A stretch of DNA of 64,000 nucleotides from Trichaptum fuscoviolaceum (taxonomy: Eukaryota; Basidiomycota; Agaricomycetes; Hymenochaetales; Trichaptaceae): contig CAJSYZ010000011.1 in NCBI GenBank assembly GCA_910574455.1, forward strand, positions 2,960,941 to 3,024,940. The letters run 5' to 3'. This document shows positions 1 through 11,350 of this stretch, one piece after another. The first letter of the stretch is position 1. The number at the start of each line of letters is the position of its first letter. The notes under the pieces were generated by a model. It was not told where the DNA came from, searched no databases, and worked only from the letters and a program-made list of their open reading frames with translations. A program made the translations under genes and the position numbers.

Positions 1-150
1 TGTCAGGAGGAAGCACATTGTAGGATTCATAGAAGTTCGTAAATCAGAGTTGTGCGGATCTTCTAAGGAATCTCGGATACAAAAGAATGAAATTAGACTT
101 TAGGCGCGTTTGTAATTCCCTTACTCCCACTGGGAGTAAAGGGCACTGTA

Positions 151-218
151 TCCCCTAAATTGCCGTGGGATACCTGCAGTTTTGCACCTCCCCTAAACTG
201 CCGCCGTGGGATACCTGC
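151..218. repeat. Short imperfect direct duplication
   Basis: Two adjacent copies, 151-177 and 189-218, share TCCCCTAAA and CCGTGGGATACCTGC. They differ by one substitution and a 3-nt insertion and are separated by 11 nt. Function unknown. Confidence 0.6.
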
Positions 219-3200
219 TTATTTTCACCGCAGTTTCATTATCGGGTTTGCTTTCCATTACAACTCAAGCAATTCTCTCTTAACTTTGTTTCTGTTATCT
301 ACTGTCATCTTTTAGGAAATGGACTATTAAATTGGAGAACCAAATGCAGGGAATGGGGGAGTAAGGGATCTGCCGGCGAAGCTCGGCCTGTTATCTAGTA
401 AATCGCTGCAAGTTGCCAATAATTCGGCATTTTCCAGGCGTCGATCCTTTACTACACATGCAACGTCGATCACCCCTCGGTAGAAGCAAAACACCGTATC
501 CACATGTACTGTAATTTGAAAGACATCAAAATGTGGAATGCGGGGAGCTCACTCTAGATGTTAATTGAGCAGGGCGCCTTCGCTTATCCTCAGGCTTGTC
601 CTAAATAAATGCATCAAATGCGCACGATTGCTGAACTTCAGAGAGGGCATCTTGGAATCGCTCTGTCTATTCAAGATACTTAAGAGAGTCTGTTTGGAAG
701 CTATTACTGATAGATTACGGCTTCTGGGTCGGTGGCACTTCACGTTTCGCGCAAGAAATACAGGACCGAATACGTAGTAAACGCGCCGACGCTCACAAAG
801 GTAAGGCACATCATTCACACATGTACATCTTGAACCTCTTCATATATGTACATAGGTACGGCGAGAGCAGAGCACCGCCTACGGAGTGATGGAACCTAAT
901 CAAATAAAGTTCATGACCGCGGATATGATGTCGTGCGGCACTTGAGGGAAAATCGACTGCGCGCATTGTCCGCCTAAGCCCTCAGATTGCGTAAAGAAGA
1001 TAGTAATAGTCCACGATGGTCGGTACCGTACGTCCAAAAAACTTCTCTCTTTTCGATTCTATTCCAGTTTGATTACTTGCTTCCCAGCAAACAGATTATG
1101 GGGCTATCTCAGTGTATACCTGACAGGGCCAACAAGTACCTTGGGTTCTTTGCAGTTACTCCGAGTACTGTGCGATCATTCCGCTCCGGTCCAGGCGGTG
1201 AGAGAGGCGAAACGAATACCACGGTACATGATCAGTGTCTCAGGATTGATTCCATGACAGTGATAGGCATGCTATCAAGAAGACCGGAGGAAGATCGACG
1301 TGTTAGACTTGAGCATGTGGAGTGCATCTCAGTATGATTGGTCCTATTATAGAGAGTCGGTCCCGGCAGGCTTTTCAGAAGAAGCGATATATTTCGGGAG
1401 AGAAGCTGCTTTGGTCCGTCGACCGCGAGAACGTGCGCTCTAAAGTTAACTTAGTGAACTTCAGAGTTGAAAAGGAAAGACAAGTCGGCCAAGCGCCTTG
1501 GCCATGTAGCTGCCCCCTAAGGAAGCATCTATCATCCGATTCTCCACAAACTTTGCGGTTCCGAGGGGTGAAGCTTTTGATGTGCATATAGCTGATTCTA
1601 ATTCCCACCTAAGTGTGTGCACTGTGCCTATCAGTGTTCACACTCCTGAGTAAATGAATCCGAAGATGAGATGTTACAATCTCAGTGTTGAAGGAAGTTC
1701 GACGCTGTCATTTGCAACGGTACCTATAGAACAGATTTCGTTTTGCCGGGCGCACAGCGGTGTCCACGACCTTGAACGACGATAGTACCGAAGCAATAAC
1801 TACACTCAGTAAGAGTTAGTCAAGACAGGGGTTTGATGAGAATTGCGTGCGTTAGATTGTCCAGACCGTTCAGATGAAGCGCTTCGCTCGAGTGAGAAAC
1901 GCAACTCGCCGTCTATCCCTTTCAGATTAGCAAAATCGAGCAGCGCTGTAGTATGTTATTGCTCTAAAGCAGCGGTGAACAACCTCCGAGAATGGCCAGT
2001 CTTCTTTGCATAGCATTTCAATGAAATGGGCGCTGGCGGTGATTCGGCCTGCCAAGCTAAAGGAGAAGCGGTCGTTAGACTATCGCCCACAGTCGACTGA
2101 GAAATGAAGCAGGTCCTTCTCTACTTCTGGCGTGGCTCGCAACGCGCGTCTGCTAAGACTCGTGGGCATCATGCGTCATGCGCAATTAGCAGGAACTGGG
2201 CGCAGCGGCGAGGAGGAACAATCGGATCGGCGTCGGTCTGCATCGGAAACAAGAGATCTCACGAGAAAATGATGGGGGTACGAGGCCGGCTTCGTGAGTC
2301 CGCATCTCTTGCCGTGATAAGTGCGATATGGAGTGTGGAGGGCGGTGGTGCACAAGGTACCAGGTAGATGGGACATGTCAACGATCCATGGGGTCTGTTC
2401 AAGGGTGCCGTCGCTCGTGTATAGAGGAAACCGATACCATGGGATGAACTTCACTATATTCAGACGCCATTATAATTGAATAGGTGGTCAGTGAGATCTT
2501 GTGTGAAGCAGATATAGCTCACTTGAAGTTCTAGAGTACGCCAGCACGTTCGAGATTCCTCGCATAAACAAGACGATTGGAGCACCTCGTATCACAGCTG
2601 TCAATTTTCCAACGCTATATTTTCTTGGGAATTTGCTCTGAATAGTCCATATGCAGAACCTTTCACTGACTATCCGTTTGTCTTGTTGTTATGAAAGAAG
2701 CTTGCCAAGACAATGTCAGGCGCCTTCCGGTCCGCTAAGTCGACTTGTCATCATGCCAACTCTTTGGAACGACGACAAACGACATTCACGCTCAAAGTGA
2801 GGCGAATGCCTATCGATTGACGAGATACGGCAACATGGGAGAATACACTCGCGTGCATCGATATATCCTGTGAATAAGCTCATACGAACGGTTAACATCG
2901 AGAGTCAATTAGCGAGGTAGGAGAATGAAAAGTACGAACAGCGTAAGACGTTTACTGCCCGATCTCCAGGGTCGTCATGAAGGTACGCATTACTCCTGCC
3001 ATCAACATCCACGGAGTGTTCCAGAAGTCCTGAGAAGCCGCCTTTCGAAGCGCGATACTTTACGCCAAAGAGTGGCAGTGCGTTGTGCGATCTGTTACGG
3101 ATAGGATGGAGCAAACGGCCTCAGAGTACTCCGCTGAGAGTTTGTGAACGCAAGCCTCGGCGAAGAGCTCGCAACCGTAAGATTGACGCCGAGATCTTCC

Positions 3201-4979
3201 GGTTGCGTGAGTGTATTTTTGTTGCATTGGCCGTCCTGAAGAAAGCTTCTCACTGAGGATAGATGCTTCTCACGAGCGTCTCCTTTTCAAGCCATATTCG
3301 GCCATGTAGGTTTCGCATCGCTGGAGACTGTACCGAATGCCCTGTGTTAATTTTGTACAAAGGAGCAATGTGCCTGGATATGTGGTGCGAAGCCTATCAA
3401 TTGGGCGCACGTAAGCTCCGATAGCTTCGTCCAGTAAGCATGGCGAAAACAAATTACTTCTCTCGTTAAGAGAAGTACCTGCAGATGGTCGAGAAGAGGT
3501 CGATCGTATATACGCGATGCTGATATGCGAAATAGAAGCCTTGACAATATTGTGTGTGCCCGAAGGCAGTACCCGAACTATGCAGACTTTAGGATTATCA
3601 AGACACGGGATCGGGCCCAAGGATGGGTGCCCGCTGCGCTGGCTAACTGGAGATGGAAAGAACGGGCGCATGCCGGGACGGTTGACGCATCGGCGGCGCT
3701 GCTTCCATGCGCTCGGTCTGATCTGAGTGATGTACTTTGCAGCCGTGTCGCAATTTCAGATATGCCGACACACTCCCAAACATTCGTGAGAGATGGTTCG
3801 GGCTGGCGGTCCAGGGTACGTAGGTCCAAGGCTGCGGATACCAAGTCAAAGACTGTGCAATTGTCAACGTCAACGTAAAACAGACCTCATACTAGGCCGT
3901 TTTGATAGCTAAAGCTGGATGTTGTGCATAGCCCCCTAGCTGCCGAATATTCCACAAAGAGCGACACAAGGAAAAGAAAGCCGCGTGAGTGCGTCTCCAA
4001 TACCAAGGATATCGGTTAGGTTTCCACAGAGCGGAGGCGATGAGAACATACCTCTACCGTGTATTCGTCCTATTCCCCATCTATCTCTTTCTCATCTGAG
4101 CGAGGTAACTTGAGAAAACATTTTCTTGACATTGTCGGTAGACTACCATATGGTTTCGAGCGTCCTCAAAGCGACCGTGGTGGATTGGCTCTGATGAGAG
4201 AGAACTTTGCGCATTAGGATTGATATGTCATTAAACTCTCATACATTCTGCTACTTTTCCCTTAGAGATATTAGGAGCGCAATCGGCAACGATTTCAGAT
4301 TAATCTCCAGAGAATGAAGTTTGGACCGGCGCAAGAAGATCAAGCTACAACGACTCATGAAGGGTGTTTCAGATGAAGTTCGAAGAGCGACGAAAGCGCA
4401 GAAAAAGAGCTAATGTCACAGCTATATCTATATAAGGATAACAGTGTGACAGACTACTAATAGTAGTGTGACTACTACTAGCAGTAACATTCGGGAGTGA
4501 TTACGCAAGACGATGCAACGTGAAGCGTTTCTCCTTCTTGTTCGCCTTCCACCATGAACGTCGGCACCGTTAGCGACGCGATGCACACATCAGAAACATT
4601 GCCTGCGATGGACCGCCATCCCGATGTTGAGCTTACTAGGTCGGCGGACAAACTTTTCGCTACTCCAGAGGCAAAGTACACTTTTTTTTTGCCAGAATAG
4701 GTATGTTGGGAGTGAGCTGGCAGGTGAACATATTTTATTTAGACACCCGAAATGATGCGCAAATGCTGATGTCTTCCGTGGCTGACAGGAGTTGATGCTT
4801 GTTTGGTTGTGTCTGCAGCACTCTAGATTCACACTCACACCGCCCTGATCTCCCGGTGGGAGTTTGAGAGACGTACGATCGGTTCTCCAGTACTCCGTGG
4901 GTTCGGGCAGGTAATCGCCAAACATGCGATGCCTCCTCGCGAAGACTTCGGAGCCTTGATCTCCATCCTATAAGGACCT

Positions 4980-5134
4980 CGGTTTACTCTCGGAGTCTCC
5001 CCACGACTCTATAGTCTCATTCTCCTGGTTCTCCCTAGTCTCCTCAAGACTAATATAATTACCCCCGGAGTCTGTCGCTGTCCCCCGTCGTCCCTCCCCG
5101 TAGTACTGCACTCTATACTATCGGATACACCGAG
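4980..5134 (+). promoter_or_regulatory. CT-rich promoter/leader of the TmpA-like gene
   Basis: The 150 nt before the first ATG are strongly pyrimidine-rich, with runs of CTCC, TCTCC and CCCC. Such CT-rich stretches are common just upstream of filamentous-fungal genes and often mark the transcription start. No clear TATA box is seen. This is an inference from base composition and position. Confidence 0.35.
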
Positions 5135-7435
5135 ATGTCGAACACTATCCCAGCCCTCGACGATGCTGAACGTGGCGTTGTGGAGAATGTCTTCCCTGTC
5201 GATCTCCCGCCCCCAGCGACGCCAATGTCCGGTGTCACCACTCGAGTAAACTCTGTCGCGGACATGAAAGCAGCACAGCATCCACCACCACCGTTTCCGC
5301 TTTCTGAAAAGCCTCTTTCTGACGAAAAGAAGGCGGACGTCTCTGTGGCAGTGGCTGCTGTGAAGAAGGAGTCATCGCCACTTGACGGTAAGAAACCAGC
5401 ACCTGCGAAGCCCAAATGGAAGCGAGCAAGCAGATGGATACGATTCAAGCTCTGGTACAACACATACAGGTGAGTGTATGCGCTCTTTTTCCTGACACAC
5501 CTTTGTCGGAGTTCCCCCCGGCTTGCATATTTGCTGATCCATTTTTCAGGAAATTCTTCACCTTCGTCATCACAATGAATGCCATTGGTATTTTACTGGC
5601 GGCTCTCAATGTCTGGACCTATCCTCGACATTACACTGGTGCATTTGTACTCGGAAACTTGCTAACTGCCATTCTTGTGCGGAACGAGCTGTTCGGTCGC
5701 TTCCTCTATCTTATTGTCAACACCTTCTTCGCCAAGGTATGCACAAACATAAAACGTTTGACTCTAGACACACATTAATTTATACTTTGCAGTGGACTCC
5801 CCTCTGGTTCCGACTCGCTTGTACTTCTGTCCTCCAACATCTTGGTGGCATTCACAGTGGTTGCGCTACATCCGGATTTGCATGGCTCATTTTCCGCGTC
5901 GTTCTGATCTTCATTGATCATAAGAATACGCACGATGCAATCCTCATCACCGGCGTCACGACAAATCTTGCGGTGGCTGTCTCCATCCTCAGCGCATTCC
6001 CTTGGGTCCGAAACACCCATCACAAGTAAGTGGTGTTTTCTTATTTCCCCCCACTTCCTCTGGGGCCCTTTACTACATCGTTCCACTATTCTAAGCGCGG
6101 GTGTCACATTGTCGATTTCGATGTGCATTCTGAGGCAATAATTGATGGGTTCTTGCTGCGCTTTCTTCAAGTCTCAACCATAGCTCCTTATCGTCTCACT
6201 TTTGTCGGGGATCTCGGCGCTGACATTCGATTTGCTTCCCAGTGTGTTCGAGCGTCATCATCGTTTCATTGGCTGGTACGTCATATCTAAGGTTTCTCAA
6301 TAAGGCAATAATGGCTAATTGCGTATTTTCTCACAGGATCGGATTGCTATCGTGAGTTTCTCACCGTCAGCCGGTGCTCTATCCAATGTCATTGTCGATA
6401 ATGAAAACTCACTCCTTGTTTTTTTTTCGCACAGCACTTGGGTCTTCGTCATCCTTGGTACGTCTATCTTTTCCGCAGTGATCGTAGCAAAATTGATCTC
6501 ATCGGTTCCACTCAGGCGACATCTACAACCCCGATACGAAGACATGGGACCCGAACGGCAAACATCTCATTCGTCAACAGGACTTTTGGTTCTCGTTTGG
6601 AATGACAGTCTTCATTCTTATCCCTTGGTTCACAGTTCGTGAAGTCAAGGTTGACATTGAGATTGTGAGTGTATTCTCAGACGCCCATGACTCGGCTAAT
6701 GCTGATTGATACTCGAACACAGCCTTCTCCGAAAGTTGCCATCCTCCGTTTTGAGCGCGGTATGCAGCAAGGTCTCTTGGCCCGTATCAGTCGGTCGTCT
6801 ATCATGGAGGTAGGCAATTTCTTCCATGGCCTCAATATTCCGTGCCTTAATCTAGTTTCGTCCATCAACAGTACCACGCTTTCGGTATCATCTCTGAAGG
6901 CACTCACGCCAAGTATCATTACCTCATCTGCGGTGTTCAGGGCGACTTCACTCGCAGCCTCGTCAATGATCCGCCCACACACCTCTGGACCCGTCAGCTC
7001 AAGTTCGCGGGTGTTTCGAATACATCGACATTATACAAACGTGGTATCCGTGTGTGCACCGGCACTGGCCTGGGCGCCGCACTCTCAACATGTCTGCAGT
7101 CGCCTAACTGGTACTTGATTTGGATCGGAAGTGACCAGGAAAAGACCTTTGGTCCGACCATCAGCGGTCTTATCCACAGACATCTCGGCCCCGAGCGTCT
7201 ATGCTTATGGGACTCGAAGCAGCGTGGCGGTCGTCCAGATGTTATGAAACTAGTCCGCGATGCTTACCATACCTGGAAGGCCGAGGTGGTCTTCATCACA
7301 TCGAATTACCAGGGAAACCAAGAACTTATGGAGGGTTGCAAGTCGGAAGGAATCCCTGCATTCGTGAGTAATTACTCGTCATAACTAGTGTTCCGTATTG
7401 ACTGTCTACCACAGGGAACCCTATGGGACTTCTAA
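5135..7435 (+). CDS. TmpA-like integral membrane flavoprotein-type protein
   Basis: Ten exons can be joined in frame: 5135-5469, 5550-5736, 5793-6025, 6243-6275, 6337-6351, 6435-6457, 6516-6664, 6723-6809, 6872-7363 and 7415-7435. They give about 524 residues. The first ~100 residues are a Pro/Lys-rich cytosolic tail, followed by several hydrophobic helices (for example FVITMNAIGILLAALNVW and FWFSFGMTVFILIPWF). The C-terminal half is soluble and resembles the NAD-binding side of ferric reductases, with CTGTGLGAALS, WIGSDQEKTFG and the ending GTLWDF. This matches the fungal TmpA family, a membrane protein implicated in conidiation signalling in Aspergillus nidulans, which is also related to the C-terminal part of NRPS-like CpsA proteins. 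The substrate is unknown and the role in a basidiomycete is not established. Exons 5 and 6 are only 15 and 23 nt long. Confidence 0.8.
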
Positions 7436-8908
7436 ATGACACTTCTGGTTCTCTCTATCCTGGATATCTATTCTTTCAGCTCCCATCGATGTACATCCTC
7501 TATCAACAAACTTGTTTATTACCGCATTCTATCCTCTTCAAATCCTCTCCCAACCGACCATAGTGTCAAGCAAAAGCCCTAGATTTCGTGGCTTTGTATC
7601 CTGCTATCTTTACGCTATCTACTGAAATCTCTACGCACCTTAACGGACAAGTCACAGTGTAATATCTCCACGACAGCCTCTTTCATATACTATAGATTTC
7701 ATTGTAATTATTTTGCATACTCTACAGGTGATTTTAGGTTCATCTGTTCTTTTTTTATCTTATGAAATAGTGTCGCTGTCTCTCGATGTTGATGTTTCTC
7801 CAATTGAAATGGAATATTGGTTTAAACATAAAAACCTGCAACATGAAGAGCATCCGCTTTCTTTAATATTTTTTTTTTACTAATGGAGTACTGATGTATT
7901 CATATATACATCTACGGTCATGACGCCAACGTCTGATAAGATGTACATATCATCTGCTCACGAGTTTCCCCGGTCATTCCGACGATTTAGACTTGTCTAC
8001 CACGAGCATGTCTTCGCGATATTTCTGAGCTTCGACCCGTACCGACTACCGACCGCCATTTATGCGTGTTCTCCTTGGATTAGACAGTACTATCAAGGAA
8101 GCACATATAGCCTGTATTCAGTGGTTATAAGCGAAGCATGGCTGTCTCTTTGCTTATATGACCTGTTGATTCTATGAAGGCATGTGATGTGGGGTTGATA
8201 ACTTGAAAAAGCGGAGTATCTTAGAGCTGTCGAGCATCTCCACATGACTTCAGTTCCCAAAGCCTCGGGGTGGGGGCGGTATCTTTTACAGGACTGTACT
8301 CTACTTAAAGTATTTCTACTCCATCTAAACGGCCTAAAGTCAAATATTATATATATGAGGTTAGATAACGCACATGAGGTTTATTTGTCAAGTGGTCCTT
8401 TTGAGCGGTGCAAAGCGAGAAACATCCGTGATGAGGCGAATAGGATCATCGGCTCCAGGGGAGATTCTACAGATATTCGACTCGCGGAGGTCAAGGCCAC
8501 AGTTGTTTCTCTCTCGAGTGCTCGATGCAGATGTCATGATGTCTTTCTACTGAGCATGAGGTGCGTCTAGTAGGTGACCACCGGATGCAACCATTTGCAT
8601 GCTATATGCGCTGTTCAGACACCATAGGCATTCGTTATAATGGGAATATAAGATCGCGATTCGGCTACTATGGGTTGAGACTACCATGACATGCACATAG
8701 GTATGGGAAAAACGGTCAGAAACCTGAGCTGTTGCGTCAGTCGTGATCTCAGCTGAGTACGAAATCCAAGTTCGGAGATACAAACGTGGGTTCAAATTAC
8801 GTCATCTCAAGTTGAACTCTTTGCCAAGTCAATTCGCCGTCGATGAATTCTTCTTCTTCTTCCGAGTTCCCGCTTCTCGCTTTCACATATCGCCAGTGAT
8901 TCAAGTTA
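7436..8908. other. Intergenic stretch
   Basis: About 1.5 kb lies between the TmpA-like gene and the oligoribonuclease gene. It is AT-rich near 7640-7920, consistent with a 3' untranslated region. The rest has only short unrelated frames; no gene seen. Confidence 0.5.
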
Positions 8909-10319
8909 ATGTTAAACATTGCTGCTTGTGCTCGAAGATATCTACCGTCTCGGCTAAGCGTTCCTTACACTCGCTATAAAATACCATCTCGCGGCTGTCA
9001 ATACTCACAGACTGTACTCCGCTCGTCACTCAGCACGAGTTTAAATATCTCCACTGGAACTCAAATGGATACATCGAACGCTTCCTTCGTTTCCCCTAAA
9101 AAGGCTCTCGACTATGACGCTGGTCCTTTGGTATGGATTGACCTCGAGATGACTGGCCTCAATCCCAAAGTGGATAAGATAATGGAGATTGCGGTACATG
9201 CCTCTTCGTCATTCGAAAGAAGTAGCCTACTGAGAACATGATAATGAATATACTCGTTGGGAAACTAGGTCTTGATCACAGATGGAAATCTGGAGCTTGT
9301 CGATGACGGCATAGGATTCATTATCAACGTCAACAAGGAGCAACTCGATAGGTAGATAATCTTCCTATCAGAATGCCACATCAGTGAACATAATCGTGAA
9401 ACATTATGTTTTAGGATGGACGAGTGGTGCACCAAACAACATGGATCTGTGAGTCACTTCATGTAATTTTCGGTCTGTGAAGCATGCTGGTATAATGACT
9501 GACTCATCCATGTCTTATTTCAGACTGGACTCACTCAGGCTTGTTTGACATCTCCCCACAGTCTTACCTTCGTTGAGAAGCTCGTAGTAGAATATGTCAA
9601 AAAATGGGTTCCTCGACCCCGAGCTGGTGTTCTAGCAGGAAACTCAGTCCATGCAGACAAGGCTTTCCTTGTCGAATACATGCCTAATCTTGTTGAGCAC
9701 CTGCATTATCGGTAAGATGCATTCCCCTTTTTCTAACCGTTACTAATGCGCGTTCAATCGATAAATCCAATCGTACTTGATGAAACACAGCATCGTTGGT
9801 TAGTGAACGCATCTCTGCAGACCACTAAAGTCATTGACACACCCGATTTCGAAAGATGTCTCCTCGATCAAGGTAAGGTCTTCGCAAATAGGTAAAAAAA
9901 GTCGCAGGTAACACTGTAAATAGGAGTTGTGTCGACGCTGGTATCCTGGAATAACGGCGCCCCGGTCTGTCTCAATCGAAAACCAACACCGGTAAGTAGT
10001 TTATGACGGCATGTATACCCGAAGTTCTCACTTGCGTTATCCGTCAAATCTTCGCATGAATGTACTACACGCTCATTATTGACACACCGGTGTCGCTCCG
10101 ATTATGGTTGTAGAGCATTGGCAGATATCCACGGCTCCATCCGAGGTATGGACACCCACCATCTACCATCTGGCTGATTTTCAATTGATTCTCCTTACCC
10201 CTCCCACGTCCCGACTGTACGGTAACGACTCGCATGATGTAGAATTGAAATGGTACCGGGAGAACATCTTTGTAAAACCTGGATCTCCTCCGGTGGTCAC
10301 GCAGATGCAGCTAGATTGA
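8909..10319 (+). CDS. REX2: Oligoribonuclease (REXO2/REX2-type 3'-5' exoribonuclease)
   Basis: DEDDh exonuclease that degrades very short RNAs (2-5 nt) to mononucleotides, in mitochondria and cytosol. Nine exons join in frame: 8909-9193, 9269-9351, 9415-9448, 9524-9711, 9791-9798, 9856-9872, 9924-9991, 10114-10145 and 10243-10319. The full product is about 263 residues. The catalytic motifs are intact: WIDLEMTGLN (Exo I), GNSVHADKAF (Exo II) and HRALADIHGSI (Exo III), followed by the family signature ELKWYRENIF. The ATG at 8909 adds a 52-residue Arg/Ser-rich, acid-poor extension that looks like a mitochondrial presequence. A second in-frame ATG at 9065 (MDTSNAS) would give a 211-residue cytosolic form of usual family length. 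A TATA-like site lies between the two starts, so the long form is less certain than the core. Confidence 0.9.
8974..8983 (+). promoter_or_regulatory. TATA-like element between the two oligoribonuclease starts
   Basis: CTATAAAATA sits 82 nt upstream of the internal ATG at 9065 and downstream of the ATG at 8909. If used, transcripts would begin near 9005-9015 and encode only the short, presumably cytosolic form. The match is by eye only and could be coincidental coding sequence. Confidence 0.4.
9791..9798 (+). other. 8-nt microexon in the oligoribonuclease gene
   Basis: The 8 bases CATCGTTG are preceded by ACACAG and followed by the donor GTTAGT. Joined between exon 4 (ending TATCG) and exon 6 (starting ATGTCTCC) they give Y-R-I-V-D-V-S-S-I-K, the residues conserved in oligoribonucleases. 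Skipping it would break the frame. Confidence 0.8.
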
Positions 10320-11350
10320 TCTAGACTGTGTCCATCCGTCTTGACAAGCTTGCCATAGGGACAAGAATATGTGAACTCGTTTGCGGTACCTTATTGTCAA
10401 ATATGGATGGTCTTATTGCACTTCTTTGATCCATGCAATGAGTATATTTGTAGCGGAACGACGATGAAGTTATACTCTACTGGCCCTCGGGAAAGTGCTG
10501 GTCCGATGTACGGACCTTCTCGACCTTTCCGATGATAGGGCTTCGGCGTTGTCAATGTAAGAGGCTTTTCTGTCGACCGCGACATTTTCCAGACTACTAA
10601 TGAGGTGAGTCTGAGTATGACTGTACTACGCAGCGCATTCCTTTAGACTTGAAGAGACGAGCGTCTGGACGATCATCAGCAGCACTGAATGAAAATGTCC
10701 GCCACAGTGTTGAAGCTCCTCTTTTCGGGAAAAGTATGCTAAAGGTTTGCTGCCTCCTGCTAAAGCCTACGTTTGCCTATTTGTGCTCGTACTCTTACTG
10801 AAATGTTGCCAGACGCCGAAAACAGTCCACAGAGAAAAGAGTAACTCTAATGACACTGATACGGTAAAATTGCTGTAGAATAGCAATAGAGAGAGACGTA
10901 GATATACTGTAGATCATACTGCGTTGAACATGTTGTAGTTGATTGTTGAGGACTGGCCCAATTCAAATGGGCCATTTCCACGCCGGTTAAGCACATAGTA
11001 ACTGCCAAGTTCCAACCGTGACTAGTAGTACACGTACTTATGTACCGTATCAGTTTCACTGGACGAGAGCTTAGATGTAGACTACGAGGGATCCTCAACT
11101 TGAACTTCTTGAACTCGATTTTATAAAAAGTACATCTTTGACAATTTCTGACCTTTCGAAGTCGCGCGCCGCTGATCATCCAGTGACGCGGGAACGACAC
11201 CGTGACGTGGCTATGACACGTACTGCTTTCGGTGAACTACTTACTCGTAACTCATTCGAACTCTTCTCGCTGTTCTCCTCACAGACAGTCGCAGTGGCGA
11301 GCATATCATCGCTGGCTCAATAACCCATAGCTCGCAAATTCCCTGTGCAT
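10320..11350. other. Intergenic stretch upstream of HRD3
   Basis: No gene recognised in this 1-kb gap. The last 200 nt are likely the HRD3 promoter and carry several CRE/UPRE-like words (GTGACGCG, TGACGTGG, ATGACACGT). Confidence 0.45.
11203..11210 (+). promoter_or_regulatory. UPRE-like TGACGTGG in the HRD3 promoter
   Basis: TGACGTGG lies about 140 nt upstream of the HRD3 ATG. It is identical to the core of the animal unfolded-protein-response element bound by XBP1. HRD3/SEL1L genes are UPR targets in yeast and animals. Whether a basidiomycete Hac1 homologue binds this word is inference. Confidence 0.35.

Larger units (their letters stand above)
1..5134. other. Gene-poor stretch, no supported gene
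   Basis: I read both strands and found no recognisable protein. The open frames are short, overlap on opposite strands, and show neither convincing splice chains nor family motifs. Visible small structures are a perfect 8-bp inverted repeat with a 3-nt loop at 121-139 (TTACTCCC/GGGAGTAA), a diverged direct duplication at 151-177 and 189-218, and a short ACTACT/AGTAGT-rich patch near 4440-4490. It may be decayed mobile-element sequence, but nothing I can name. Confidence 0.5.

Noticed and set aside
3270..3878. Opposed 133- and 117-residue open frames considered as a gene
   Set aside because: No family motif, no splice extension, and several overlapping frames of similar length; consistent with chance.
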